A stretch of DNA of 64,000 bases from Clarkia xantiana subsp. parviflora (GCA_036873135.1 JAPTYO010000004.1:36861105-36925104), one strand, 5' to 3'; counted from the first letter of the stretch, positions 1 to 12,694 are shown. Notes: generated from the sequence alone by a model not told the origin. Numbers and translations are program-made.

Positions 1-911
1 GAATGAGAGTTCCGTTTCCGAGTTTTTGACCAAAATAGGTCTATATTAACAACCAAATACAAATATAGGCCAAAAGAATAATTAATTACACATATAAGGC
101 TAGCCGGGTTGGGAGAATCCGGCGTAGTGAAATTCCTTTTTTTTCAATTGGCCGGGTCCCCAAATCCCGGCCAAGCAATAATTTTTTTTTTTTTTGTACG
201 GGGCGGGGCTATTTTGAACCAGCCCCGTGACCAGTGCAACAACTTTTTCAAAAAGTTGCAACACTGCTGTCGGTGCTGTCAGCACCGACAGCCCATATCA
301 ACGGTAAGATTTTGATTTTGATTTTTTTTTTTTTTTTACTTCTTTCTCTATATATATTTAACCTTCATCTATCATACATCATACAAATGGTGTTTGAACC
401 CCCTAAAACGCACGCTTTGGGCCAAAATACGTTTTGTAGAAAATGTTTAAAAAGATATGACATAATTAATATAAATTTACAGTTATTAAAGAAAGCCAAC
501 GGTGCAATCGGAAAAAAATTTAAAGCCTGGTAGAATTTATAAAAAATTATTGCTTGGGTTTAGGGCAGGGATTTGTTATAAATTTTACCGGACTTCAAAT
601 TTGTTTCCGTTTGCACCGTTGGCTTTCTTTAATAACTGTAAATTTAAATTAATTATGTCATATTTTTTTAAACATTTTCTACAAAACGTATTTTGGCCCA
701 AAGAGTGCGTTTTAGAGGGGTCGAACACCATTTGTATTAGGGGTGGGCATAAAAACCCGGGAACCCGAAACCCGGGGAAACCCGTTCCAAACCCGTCCCA
801 AAAAACCCGTCCTGATTGAAAAACCGAACCCGATTTGAAAATTCTCGCCCGAAAATTCGTGTCCGGGTTCGGGTATTGAGGTGAAAAACCTGTTTCACCC
901 GAACCCGCCCG

Positions 912-957
<46 letters not shown>
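912..957. repeat. (ATT)n microsatellite
   Basis: About 15 uninterrupted ATT units lie just inside the left end of the hAT element. Confidence 0.95.
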
Positions 958-1214
958 GATGTTGTATTTTGATCTGGTGAGAGACTTTGGTTGTATAATG
1001 GATTGTTGTTAACTTATTTGTTTGAAATAGATGGCTAGATGCACATGTTGGTGTATGATGGTAAGATGTGTGTATAATCCAGGTAGTCAAGAATCTATAT
1101 GGTTATCTGATTCTGCTCTGTATAATTCAGGTTACTTAGTCAAGATATCGATGTGTGTAATCATGGTTACTTAGTCAAGTCATTGTTTGCTTACCATTTT
1201 TTTAATTAACATAA

Positions 1215-1822
1215 GGGTTAAAGGTACTTTTCATACCACATGTTTGACCGAATGTGGTTTTTAGTACTGGATATTTAGTTTTGTATAGTTTTGGTACCAG
1301 ACGCTTGAAAAAATGTGGTTTTTGGTACATCCGTTGGTTGGCCGTTAGTTTTGGCCGTTAAATGACAAGTGCAAGTCACGTGATCGACTCTAAACTTTTA
1401 ACTTTGTTCAATTTTGTCCCTCAAATATATTCATAACTTTTATTTTGTTTAATTTAGTCTTAAAGCTTCAAAATCGAACCCAATTGGGACCTATCTCCAA
1501 TTGGGTAAATTTGACCCAAATGGGGCTATGTCAATTGAATTCGATTGGTTTAATTGGGTCAGATTTTGAAGTGTTATGACTAAGTTAAACAAAATAAAAG
1601 TTAGGAATATATTTGAGGGACTAAACTGAACAAAATTAAAAGTTTAGAGTCGATCACGTGACTTGCACTTGTCATTTAACGGAAAAAACTAACGGCCAAC
1701 TAACGGATGTACCAAAAGCCACATTTTTTCAAACGTTTGGTACCAAAAGTATACAAAACTAAACATCCAGTACTAAAAGCCACATTCGGTCAAACATGTG
1801 GTATCAAAAGTACCTTTAACCC
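1215..1822. mobile_element. MULE-type MITE (GGGTTAA family)
   Basis: The element starts GGGTTAAAGGTACTTTTCAT and ends with the inverted match AAAGTACCTTTAACCC. The exact 9-bp duplication TTAACATAA lies at 1206-1214 and 1823-1831. The arms stay complementary almost to the centre near 1520, so the 608-bp element is one long imperfect palindrome. It shares the TIR start and internal motifs (GTGACTTGCAC.TGTCA, GGGACTAAA) with the copies at 3969-4302 and 12182-12694. Confidence 0.9.
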
Positions 1823-2064
1823 TTAACATAATTTGCAAAATTGTACAGACAAATATTGCTAAGTTGTTAATTTGGTCTAACCCGAACCCGCCCGAAAAAC
1901 CCGAAACCCGAGGCCCGGCGGGAATTTTTCTCATATTTTCCCGACCGAGCCCGAACCCGAGTCTAAAAACCCGAACTTTGGTGGGCGGGAATTATTATTC
2001 AAATTTCCCGACCGAACCCGCCCGCGCCCACCCCTAATTTGTATGATGTATGATAGATAAATGT

Positions 2065-2067
<3 letters not shown>

Positions 2068-2102
<35 letters not shown>
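2068..2102. repeat. (TA)n microsatellite
   Basis: An uninterrupted TA run sits in the right arm of the outer MULE, mirrored by a shorter TATATA tract at 350-356 in the left arm. Confidence 0.95.
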
Positions 2103-2105
<3 letters not shown>

Positions 2106-2481
2106 AAAAAAAAAAAAAAAACTTACCGTTGATGATGGGCTGTCGCCTGTCGGTGCTGTCTATTGGACAAGACAGCACCGACAGCAGTGCAGCAACTTTT
2201 TGAAAAAGTTGCTGCACCGTTTACGGGGCTGGTTCAAAATAGCCTCGTGACCCCACCCCGTACACAATTAAATATATATATATATATATATATTGCTTGG
2301 CCGGAATTTGGGGACCCGGCCAAGTGAAAAATATAAATAAATTTAAAAAAAAAAAATTCACTACGCCGGGTTCTCCTTACCCGGCTAGCCTTATATATAT
2401 AATTAATTGTTTTTTTGGCCTATATTTGTAGTTGGTTGTTAATATAGACCTATTTTGGTCAAACCCGGGCTCTCCGTTTCC

Positions 2482-3968
2482 GACCATCGTCCCGCCGCTC
2501 ATCCTCGTCGATCACACCTCCACCCTCGCCGGACACCACTGCCACGCTCAGCTCATCCTCGTCGATCACAACTCCAACCAACCACGACAACCAGATTGAT
2601 TGATCAGATTGGGCCCTCACCTGCAGTTAGTTAGTTGACTTGTTTATTACTAATACATGAGCTGATTTTGTTTGCAAAAATTTCAGTGAAAAAGATTAAA
2701 CAAGAGATAGTGGCCCCATCCATTGGTCCCATAGCAGCACGGCGACAAGACGAAACATGAGCTGTCTTGCAAGGTAAGGATTGCTTGGTCTAGTATTATA
2801 TATAATATATGTTTTGAACTTGATTTAGAATGCATATACAATAACTTCTGTGGATAATTATTATATGAGTCTTCATAGAGGAATTTTTTGTTCATGCTAT
2901 AGAAATATAAGTTGAGTCAATTCGGTTAAATAAAAGTAAATTTATATGTTGGTAGTATGGTAAATGAGTGAATTGAGTTACGAAAGGTTGAGATTAAATT
3001 CATGTGTTTTAAATTTGTAATAGAACCCCCGAGTTCCGAATTCCTGATCGTAGACCGATTAATATACTTAGTTGTTTAATTTATTATTCCTAGGTAAACT
3101 AGGTTTCTATTTAACATTTAATTAACCGGTAGTGACTCTTCAAAACCATGTGTTTTCTAAACATATCGCCGTCTGTCGTATTTTTAGGGTGTGACATTGG
3201 TGACACCGCTTCGAATCAACCATGTATTTTCAAGTCCGAGTCCATATTTAGGTAGATATTTATTTTGAACTACCGGAGTTATAAGGTAGCAAGAATAAGC
3301 TCATATTAATTTTTATCTAGAACAAAAACTTGCTTAATTGTCAATATTCTCGATCATTGCTGCACTACTTCTTTATCATCCGCTCATCAGTGGACCTTCT
3401 TCGAAAAACTCCCCATTTCCCAATGAACCTTCTTTGAAAAATTCTCTTAACTTGAAGCTGATACGACATACATGTCGTTTATTCACTCACTGATGTGAAC
3501 TACATCTACATCGATGACGAAAAGTAGAGACTGATGTTCATCTCTAGTGAGATGATTATTGCAACTAGAATCTACAATTCACTACTTTCCTGGATTTTGA
3601 ACTGTAGACACACATATGGGAGTGGTCTTGGTAAGAAAATATTTTTCTCATCCTTCATATTTAATTGAGGTCTTAGATTCCATCATGTTACTCTCCTTTA
3701 GTTTGGGCTGGCAATTTCTTTTCATATTTTCAGGCATACAACATCAGTAACACTTGAAATCTCTCTTACGAGAAGACTTTGCGCCACCATTAACTTTTCT
3801 CCTGGTGTAATTCTCTTTCACTTGATCTATCAGCAGGGGCGTATCCATATACAATAATGGGTGACAAACGTCACCCTATTATCGAATATTTTAACTGAGA
3901 CCCTATATTTATTACTGAAAGAAACTACACCCCAACCCTATTATTTTTCGTGTAAGGCCCTATTATTT
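2482..3968. other. Intergenic DNA with repeat fragments, no gene recognised
   Basis: A C-rich start (2485-2600) is followed by AT-rich sequence. The stretch 2684-2780 has a plausible acceptor (TTTGCAAAAATTTCAG) and donor (CAAGGTAAGG) but no convincing reading frame, so it may be an exon-like fragment or chance. The stretch 2935-3205 is a dispersed repeat. I see no other supported feature. Confidence 0.5.
2935..3205 (-). repeat. Dispersed repeat related to the LTR-like head at 56668
   Basis: Read on the minus strand, this segment contains GGTCTACGAT, an ACTCGGGGGTTCTATTAC block, AATTTAAAACACATG and CCTAGG in the same order as the plus-strand sequence at about 56690-56900. The similarity is clear but interrupted, as expected for an old diverged copy. 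Confidence 0.6.
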
Positions 3969-4302
3969 TGGGACCTACCCCCAATTGGGTCAATTGGAAT
4001 TAATTGGGGCTAGGTCAATTGGGTTCGATTGGGTTCAATTGGGTCCGATTTTGAAATTTTAGGACTAAATTAAATAAATAAAAGTTAGGGATGTATTAGA
4101 GGGACTAAATTGAACAAAATAAAAAATTTAGGGAGGATCGAGTGATTTGCACATGTCATTTAACGGCCAAAACTAACAATCAATTAACATATTTATTAAA
4201 AGTATATTTTCTTGAAACGTTTGATACCAAAAACAAATTTTGATCAAATAGTACTAAAAACTGATTTTGGTCAAACATATACTACAAAAGTACATTTAAT
4301 CT
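3969..4302. mobile_element. Truncated MULE MITE of the GGGTTAA family
   Basis: This segment matches the centre and right arm of the element at 1215-1822 (GGGACCTA..CCAATTGGGTCAATTGG, AGTGATTTGCACATGTCATTTAACGG, CAAAAGTACATTTAATCT) but has no left arm. No target duplication can be assigned. Confidence 0.7.
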
Positions 4303-4396
4303 TAATAAATTTATTTAGGTTTTTCCTTTCTTGAATTACCCTACCGGTATTGTTTAGCTGGGCTCGTCCTTTGTGCGCGCATAGTAAATACTAAAC

Positions 4397-5306
4397 GAGT
4401 GAATTCCCAAAATAGGTTCGTTTGGCAAACTTATTCCCAAAATTGGCTTCTTTAGAAACTAATTCACAAACTAGGTTTTTCTATTTTTTTAATTAGATAT
4501 ATTTTTCATTTTACATCCCAAAGTTTATATTTTGTTACAATTGACCCTAAACCGAAATGATACAAGAAATTTATTAGAAAAATTGAAAAAAATAAGGTAA
4601 ATATATGTAAAAGTTAAAAACAAAAAAATAATAAATTATTTGTGAGAAAATTGTAAAAAAAAAATTATACTAAATATATAAATTATAAAAAAAAGATGTG
4701 ATATAAAATGTAAAGAAACTAAATACACGTGATTTTTTTAAGTATGAAAATATAAAATGAAAGAGTACATAAACCCTAAACAAAACGTGTTAAATTTATA
4801 AAATTAGTGACCGAAAAAAAAAAACATATAAACTAATTTAAATTTGAAAAATCAATAGAATGAATTTAAGAATGAATTTCAGTTTGTATATTTTTTTCCA
4901 TACTCTCGATAAATAGTTTTTATATCATTATATGTTGTTTTTTTGCCAGTACAAATTTGTTTAAAACTTATTAATTTTTGTATGTATATTTATCCTTTAA
5001 TTTCACATATTTTTTAAAAAATTAAAAGCTACAAAAAAAAATATATTTGTTTGATTATTTTTAATGTATATTTTTATCATTTCATTAATTAATTAATTAT
5101 TTTTTTTTATATATTTAATCTCCTTAATTTTCAATTTTTTTTTTTGTATTATATTCTGATTGAGGGTTCATTTGTAACATAATGTAAACTTTAGGATGCA
5201 AAGTAAATAATATATATTAAGAAGAGACCTATTTTGGGAATTAGTTTCTGAACAAGCCTAGTTTGGGAATTAGTTTCGAAAAAGAACTTAATTTGGTCAT
5301 TCACTC
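4397..5306. mobile_element. MULE-type MITE with GAGTGAAT ends
   Basis: The exact 9-bp duplication ATACTAAAC lies at 4388-4396 and 5307-5315. The ends are GAGTGAAT and ATTCACTC. The inner arms both carry the AATTCCCAAAATAGG-type motif in inverted order (4401-4470 and 5230-5300). The 0.7-kb centre is very AT-rich and has no reading frame. The GAG...CTC ends match the elements at 20-2472 and 5436-5614. Confidence 0.85.
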
Positions 5307-5435
5307 ATACTAAACTAGAACCATGAGAAGCCGAAAGTCAATTCTTGCTCAACACCAAGCCAAATGTGGTAGAAAAGTCAATAGCCATGTAATGTTTGCA
5401 GGGGCCTACAGCCTACAGAGCTCCCTCCTCTCGCC

Positions 5436-5614
5436 GAGAAATTATTGGCTACAGCCGAGCCAACACGTGGAGCCTACGTGTTGGCTCGGCAACCAATCAA
5501 CAGCTGACAACTGTTGATGTGTCAGGTAAAAACTGACACGTGTCAGCATTTGATTGGTTGCCGAGCCAACACATAGGCTCCATGTGTTGGCTCGGCTGTA
5601 GCCAAGATTTTCTC
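5436..5614. mobile_element. Small MULE-type MITE forming a long hairpin
   Basis: The exact 9-bp duplication CCTCTCGCC lies at 5427-5435 and 5615-5623. The arms, about 75 bp each, contain TTGGCTACAGCCGAGCCAAC and its complement, plus an internal smaller palindrome in each arm (CCAACACGTGGAGCC..ACGTGTTGG). The 179-bp element folds into a near-complete hairpin. Confidence 0.85.
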
Positions 5615-5623
5615 CCTCTCGCC

Positions 5624-6179
5624 TGTACTTGTATTGTAAATTTTGTTTTGTTTTTTCCATTAAAGATTAATTAAAACCAATATAATCATTATTCCGCGAA
5701 CAAATTAATTGACAGTTTAAATTTCTTTTGGACAAATAAATATTCATATTCGATTAAGTGAATAAATAGCTAGCTCTGTTCACTTTTTCTCTATTTTTGA
5801 CGAAATTGGCACGGGCTCGGCATGTGATGACCAAAATGCCCACAACTCATCATCTTCTAATATTATTAACTCAACCTACGTAATGTTTTAGGTTAAAATA
5901 AATTACCCATATTCAAAATTAAGTGATCACAATTAACAATGAATAGATCTTAAGCATATTGATCTCTGTAATATTAGAAGTTGATAGGTTGGGACATTTC
6001 GGTCATTTCGCATAATTATATACTTCAAAAATAACGAAAAAGTAAACGTGAGCTAACCATTTGTTTACTTAGGAAAACCTGATGTAACTATTTGTAAATA
6101 AAAAATGTGAACTAGCAATTTGTTCGTGAATCCAAACGTAGGCTAGCAATTTAATAATTAACCCTATGAAATATTTAAG
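5624..6179. other. Intergenic region downstream of the ArfGAP gene
   Basis: AT-rich sequence containing several diverged phrases of the type 'aaacgtgagctaaccatttgtt' repeated at 6048-6150. No coding frame or element end was identified. Confidence 0.5.
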
Positions 6180-6706
6180 GAATTATGAATAGCTAGCTGA
6201 TTGCATTGATTTCCATACAAGTCTTACAGGCATTACAGAAAACACATTCAGATAATCTTGTCTCACTCTTTCTACCCCAAATCATAACTCAGCATTAAAA
6301 TCTTGACATGTATCCTTAAATTTAATATTTTCCTCGTAGGACTCATCAAACCCAATAGGTTTTTAGAAAGAAAAAAAATTACAAATTAATTACACAAATA
6401 CACGTGTCAGAATCACAATAACAAGAAGCTATATGAGGCACGAATAGTGAGACAGTGATCGGGATCACAGAAAACTGCAGTCACCAGCAACTTCAACAGC
6501 AGCGCACAATACCATGGCTAATAAATACAAAGAAGAGCTTGTTCATTTTTTCTCAGACCACATCAAGCTAAAAGAATCACAAATCACACATCTCTTCCTA
6601 ATACATCAAATATGTATATATAACCTGGGACCGAAATACTAGCATATCAACTCATAAATATGACATGACCGACGAAGACGAATCTCAACTGTAGCAATCC
6701 TCCCTC
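6180..6706 (-). other. Probable 3' UTR of the ArfGAP gene
   Basis: This minus-strand sequence follows directly after the TAG stop at 6707-6709. No other feature is visible, and the polyadenylation position cannot be fixed from sequence alone. Confidence 0.4.
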
Positions 6707-9700
6707 CTATGCAAATGGATTCCCGCCAACCGAAGCAACTGGTCCTTGAGCTGAGACATTCCTGGAGGAAGGAGAAAAACAAAAACAAAAATAATAGTAA
6801 GCAGCGCAGCAGAGAGATGCGAATAATTCAGCCTTCGTCATCAGCAAAACATAGGAGCTAAGAATAATTCATTTTCTTAAGCGACTAAAACAACTCACGG
6901 TATTGTAGTAGCTGTTTGACCTCCCATGTATGCCAAGCCACCTGCATAATAATCCATACTAGCATAAGGTTTTGGAACAAAGGCTAGTAGTATGACAACT
7001 AAGCTTGCAGGTGACCTAGATATCAGCTATCTGTTCAAAACAGGTTCTACTTTCCCCATCCAACCAACTAATCCTCGAATTCAGAAGTTTGAACGATCGC
7101 AGTTACAGGCCTTACCTTGGGAAGCGACCGGAGCATATACGCCCACCGGATTATGCGGGAACCATGAATGAGTTGGACCACCGGTAAAGGTCAATGGCAT
7201 TTGGGCATCAGCAGGCAGTGTAGATTGCAGTGAACTCATGTCTAAGAACTGCCATACCAATATGAAAACAGAATCAGAGGATGATTAGAGATAACTCTAT
7301 CAACCGACTGAACGTGCGTTTGTGTGTGTGTGTGAATTTAAGCACTTGGATAGTGTGAAGAAACACTATACGCAGAACAAACTGACATTGTAAAAGGTTA
7401 TACTAGTCACTAGAGTATTTAGGTAATATTATCTTGGGATATCAATAAGATCAAAATATAGGTCTTCTTCTATCGTTCAAAGTATAAGATGCAACTCACC
7501 ATGTTGTTGTATTCAACATCATTATCATAAGAAATATCAAATGGGTTACTGGACTTGTAGCCAATTCCACTCATTTGAACTGATGCATCCCCCTGGAAAA
7601 TGATCAACCAATTTTCATGACTAAATCATAATCATAATGTATCGAAAAAGATTATAAATTCAACACAAATGAAGAACTAGTAAAGTACAGACCAGAGGAG
7701 GCACGGCTGATGCATGTGGCGCTGCTGAATTGTCATTCGATGGCATCTTATAACTTGGAGGTCCGGAATTTGGTCTTGGATACCCATAAATATTCAAATC
7801 CTACAGAGCTAAACAATCAGAATGTACCTATAGATTTATAAGAATTAACAGCAAAACTTTATAGTACCTGCGCAGCCGCAAACCCCAAATGTTGAGCAGG
7901 ATTTTCTGGTTGGCTTAGTTTTGCTAGGGGCTCAACGTTATGCTTGGTACCTTCAGGAGGAGCAACGTTGGTAGCTTCTCCAAATGCATTCCATGTCTTT
8001 TAAGAAGACAATATATAATTAGGTCAGTCACTAAATGCATCAAGATAGGATGTTACATGAGAAGGGGGAAAAAATAGGCCAATGTGCAACATAAAATTTG
8101 AAGAGGCGCAAACCTGAGTGTTTGAAGTAACAGGGGGAGCTTCCAAGTTGTTGGTATTTCCTAGCCATGGGTCAGATACTGATGGAGAATGCTCTTGCCA
8201 ATCAGAATTCTGTGGTAGAGGCCACTTGATGCTACTATCAAAGGATGAGAACAGATCAAGCTTTTCCACTGAACCTGCACCACCATAAGAGGCATTTACA
8301 AGACTTTGATTTTCTGATGCTGGAACAGAGGCAGCAAGTTGAGGCGAATCAAATGTTGCCCATCCTTCATTTTTAGAAGAAGAAGAAGGCTCAGAAGATC
8401 TCTTTTCTAAAGTTGCATCTGTTGGCTGTTGAGGAAAATCAGCAAAGAAATCCACAAGAGACGTAGTCGCTTGGGGAGTTTGATGTTGAATCGGCAAGGA
8501 AGAAGGATGTGATGAGAAAGGATGTATAAGATCATTCGATCCAGTGAAGAATGTTTGAGGTGCCTGAAACAAGTCAACTGATGATGATGATGCAGATTTT
8601 GATCTGAATGGCGCCTGAAACAGCTCTATCCCAGTATTCCCTGACAAAGTTGATTGTGCAATAGTTGATGTTTTATCTTGACGAGTTGCAGAAACTTGTT
8701 CAGGTTCAGAAACAGGACTAGCAAAACTTCTTGAATTGAAAGACGTGAGAGACACAGAAGTGCTGCCAGATGAGCCAAAGCTTCCTGAAGATGCAGTCCT
8801 CTGTATCAATGATCAATTTGGTGTCAAAGGACCAAGAATATCACGCATCATAAAAGAAGAGGAAAATAAATAATAACATAGATCTCTAGGAAAAAAAAAC
8901 ATAATCTTACTTATTTTACTCACTGACACATGTTTTCAGCAGCATGTGTCAAAGGACCGAACGAAAGGACTTTTATGCTGCATATTTGAAACTGGGAAAA
9001 GACTTCACTCATGTTTTCAGCAGCTTTTGCAGTGATTCATTTTATATCTAGAGTTGAAAACCCCTTTTTATACATCAAATATGTTTCTTTCTTCTGAATG
9101 TTAAAAAGTTAGGATCTCATTAACAATTGACAGATTCTTAAACTGCATTTTCTTACTGGAAACAGATTACTGAATAACAAGTATCCTGAGTGGATTAATG
9201 AAATCAAGATAAAACATCAATCTGACAAAAAAGTTGTGACAGAAGAACCAACCTGAGGACGGGGTATCCCTTCTGTATCCCTCCTAAAGTTTGCCTCCAA
9301 AGATCTATTTGATATCTGGCGATCTAAACTGCCGCTTGAAACAGAAGGCTTCAAACTGCTAAATCCAACATCTTTCTGGAAATTCGGAGATACGACATCA
9401 GATCTGAATGGGTCGCCTCCACTAGAGGCAGAGTAATCTGAAAATCTGGCCCCAGATCCCTCATTAGCAAACGTATCCTCGCATGCATTTTCACTTAGAC
9501 GTCCTGGACTGTAGATTATACTGGACATCTTCCCTTCATATGGTCCTCGATCTGAACCAGGCTTTCTAGTAAGACCAGCATTTTGCTTGCCATATCGACG
9601 TTCTTCGTACTGAGAGTCATACGGTGGACTCTGAGAATAGGAATGATAAGAGCTAGCACGCCGTGTACCATCTTCTTGATTTCTAATGCCCTGCCCGATC

Positions 9701-11417
9701 CAATTGGAAAACAATTTAGTTGTTCTATCATTCCATACTAAATAAAATGCGAACACGCCTGAAAGAATATACTTACATAAACATGTTACATTTAATGAAA
9801 TTCTGGGTCAGCTTTATGTGACAAATTTGCATAAAGACGCTAAGAAAATATCAACTACAGCCACTTTGACAGAAATGCACAAATTTGGTCAACGAGATAA
9901 ATAAACCAAAAGAAGTTTGGACTTGGGAGATGAATAAACCAAAATGTCTATGTCATCTTCACATGATATGACAAAAATGCAGAACTATACTGCAGGCTTT
10001 TTCACATTCCTCAGCAGGTTTATACAATAGAATTTCCATTTTGCTCGACAGGAGAAACACACATTTCTATTTAGCACGATTTGATCATACCAAAAGCAAG
10101 AAGCGATAAATTGGTCATACCTGGACATCTTTGGGAGGCTTATCAGAGTTCTTTCCACCAGCATATTTTTTCTCCACGTAGACTTGCTTAATGAACTGGC
10201 GAACCTTATCAGCATTGCTGTAGTAAGATGCACTAGTTAAATAACAGAATTCCAGAAGTTGCAAATCAAGCGGAATTAAGGAATTTGGGGAACATCATAT
10301 TTACCTACTTCTTTTAGTGAGACTATCATTAAAGAGGCGTCAAGAAAGTGCAAGACGTACTAAATAGAGGAAAAGAAGCAACATATGGACATGGATAGGG
10401 ACCTTTACCTACTATCAGGTAATCTCTGTCTTTGTGTGTCCCAATCATTCAAGTATGCTTCCCTTGCTCGCTGAATACAGCAGGAGAGTCACATCATCAT
10501 GGCAGAAGAGACTGCTTGCAATGAAATACATAAAAAGATAAGTACGCAGCATTCTGTACCTGATTACCACCATTCTGAAGGGCTTCTACTTCTTGGGAAG
10601 TAAATTTCGCCATGGATACAGACTTCACACGGTGAGTAAACTCCCGACTGTTAAAAACACAAAGAAAAAAATAAGGTTATGAGTAATAAATGCTACAACG
10701 AAAAGCTAAGCTCTTGTGACTTGTGATGTGAAGTGACGTACATTTCCAACAATCTCAAAAGAAATTTCATATAGTTGAGCAATAGAACTGTATCACATCT
10801 GTTAAGCTGAGGAAAGTAGGCTAGTTTGATACATGAGTCTCAAAAATTACCACCTTGAAACGGTGTCCGGTAGTTATTTATCCAGAATAAGAGGCAAAAT
10901 AGGTGGATTAGGGGAAGGAAAATATCTTAAGTTGATCATAGAGGTAAAGAACATGGCATCTACATTTTGTTTAACTGCAAGAATCTATTAGTAAGCTATA
11001 TTAAGTTCCACCTTAGTTGCATTAATAGTTTCATGACTCCATATTCCAAGTTACAAAGCGGCAAGCCTCCAATTACAGATGCAATGCGGTATGAAAACAA
11101 TTAACAGTCACAAAGCAATGAAAAAGCACTCACTGGATTCCACTGCAAGTCATGCAGACGAAGGTCCAAAAGTTGGTACACACATACTGAGGACCCTGCT
11201 CAGACATATACCATAGTCAATCAACAAAATTAGCAACAATCACAAATATAACCAAACCAAGATCTATCCTGATTTTTTCCAACAAACCACTTCGTGAGCG
11301 CTGGAAGCAAAGCAGACTCACCAAGCTGTTGCAATTGATGCATTTCCGATTAGGAGGGAGCTTCATGAGGCCTCTAATAATCTTCTCATTCCGCTCCTCC
11401 TCTCTTCTGCTCCCCAT
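6707..11417 (-). CDS. AGD14: ArfGAP domain protein, AGD14-like, 13 exons
   Basis: Predicted GTPase-activating protein for ARF-type small GTPases, acting in the cytosol at membranes during vesicle traffic. Coding exons run 11322-11417, 11134-11195, 10560-10647, 10409-10470, 10121-10217, 9253-9690, 8114-8800, 7868-7996, 7693-7800, 7500-7592, 7116-7248, 6899-6941 and 6707-6761. All introns are GT-AG, the phases join, and the sum is 2091 nt (696 aa plus stop). The N-terminus MGSRREEERNEKIIRGLMKL leads into the zinc finger C26-X2-C29-X16-C46-X2-C49, followed by GIHR with the expected arginine finger at R54. ArfGAP homology spans about residues 10-135. The rest is a Ser/Pro/Gln-rich, probably disordered tail with DLFQAP and NPF-type motifs and the C-terminus GGNPFA, as in plant AGD14 (ZIGA4) proteins. 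No disruption is seen, so the gene looks functional. Exon 9 uses a weaker GTCTGT donor. Confidence 0.93.
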
Positions 11418-11740
11418 TTTTTCCTATGAACTCTGACCACCTCAATCCATCCACCACTCGATCTCCGGGAACGAACAACCCCTCCAAGAAGCTGATAAAC
11501 CTAGATACAGTAGAACAAGGCTTGCAGTTGAACTTCCAGGCTCGATTTGGCAGTAAAAGCAAAAGGAAAGCACAATCTGCGAGATTCCAGGGCAATACTA
11601 GGGTTTTCGGATTGAAGATTCTCGGAGATTTGGGATGGATGGATAAAGGAGAAAGAAGGGGAACCAATTCGAATCAAAAAGCTTGCACTCGGATCGAGCG
11701 TCTTTTTGTATGTTCCCTTTTTAATTAAAAATAACGAAAT
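11418..11740 (-). promoter_or_regulatory. 5' leader and proximal promoter of the ArfGAP gene, with an overlapping upstream frame
   Basis: The sequence immediately upstream of the ATG has pyrimidine-rich stretches typical of plant leaders. An upstream frame starts at ATG 11665-11667 and runs 93 codons to 11386, passing the main start in another frame. If transcription begins above 11667 it would be an overlapping uORF. The transcription start is not known from sequence alone. Confidence 0.35.
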
Positions 11741-12181
11741 GATTGCGTTGCGGACAATAATTTCGTGGTCATTTTCATTCTTATTTTCTGAATAGTCGGT
11801 TAATTTTGCAGAGTGCTTTTTTTTTTTTTTTGGTAATAGAAGATTGCAGTTAGGGCTGGCGATGGTGAGAGTATGGTGCGAATAACACTAATATCATAAC
11901 CATATTATATTTTTTACACTCATACCATGACCATAACCATTGCGGTTATGATTCTTCATACCATAACCATAACCATGGTTTTTAAGCGCGGTTAAACCAT
12001 TTAACCACAATCATTCAAACTAATACAACATCATTGTTTCATACAACAAAATTAAACATACATTCATTATTTTACACACAAAATTCAAATTAAATATAAC
12101 TTCATTGAATGGTGGCAATTGCTTGGCAAAAAAACTAAATGGTCAAGATTGAATGTTAGAAATTGCTTGGCAAAAAAAAAA

Positions 12182-12694
12182 GGGTTAATAGGTGTTTTGT
12201 TAATGATGTTTGACTATGTTTGAGTTTTGGTCCATGATGTTTTTTTGTTCTAGTTTGGTACAATATGTTTGTAAATTTTTCCTAATTTTGGTCCGACCGT
12301 TACATTCCATCCATTTTTTCCGTTAAGTGACATGTGCAAGTCACTCGATCCACCCTAAACTTTCAATTTTGTTAAATTTGGTCCCTCTAATACTTTCCTA
12401 ACTTTTTCTTTTGGTCAATTTGACCTAGTTCAATTTTGAAACTTCGGGATAAAATTCAACAAAAGAAAAGGTTAGGAAAGTATTAGAGGGTCTAAATTGA
12501 ACAAAATTGAAAGTTTAGGGTGGATCATGTGACTTGCACATGTCACTTAACGGAAAAAATGGACAGAATGTAATGGTCGGACCAAAACTAGAAAATTTTT
12601 GCAAACATATGGTACCAAAACTAGGACAAAAAAAACATCATTGACCAAAACCCAAAAGTATTCAAACATCATGGACCAAAACACCTATTAACCC
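12182..12694. mobile_element. MULE-type MITE (GGGTTAATAGG family)
   Basis: The element starts GGGTTAATAGGTGTTTTG and ends CACCTATTAACCC, with arms complementary almost to the centre. A9 runs flank it (12173-12181 and 12695-12703), compatible with a 9-bp duplication. The inner motif GTGACTTGCACATGTCACTTAACGG is shared with the copy at 1215-1822. Confidence 0.82.

Larger units (their letters stand above)
738..2036. mobile_element. Non-autonomous hAT element inside the MULE arm
   Basis: The terminal inverted repeats read TAGGGGTGGGC at the left end and GCCCACCCCTA at the right end. An exact 8-bp target duplication, ATTTGTAT, flanks them at 730-737 and 2037-2044. The subterminal sequence on both sides is rich in CCCGAACCCG motifs. 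There is no coding capacity. An (ATT)n tract lies at 912-957 and a MULE MITE is inserted at 1215-1822. The 8-bp duplication and TAGGG-type ends define the hAT superfamily. Confidence 0.88.
20..2472. mobile_element. Foldback MULE-type MITE (GAG...CTC), host of nested insertions
   Basis: The 9-bp direct repeat TCCGTTTCC lies at 11-19 and 2473-2481. The sequence between starts GAGTTTTTGACC and ends GGTCAAACCCGGGCTC. The ends are inverted copies of each other: the GACCAAAATAGG stretch, the ACTACGCCGGG/CCCGGCGTAGT block and the AAAAAGTTG block recur in mirror order. If the hAT insertion at 738-2036 is taken out, the arms run continuously (20 to about 514 against about 600-737 plus 2045-2472), giving a palindrome of about 1.1 kb. 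A 9-bp duplication with long inverted arms is typical of Mutator-like elements. There is no transposase, so the element is non-autonomous. Confidence 0.85.
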
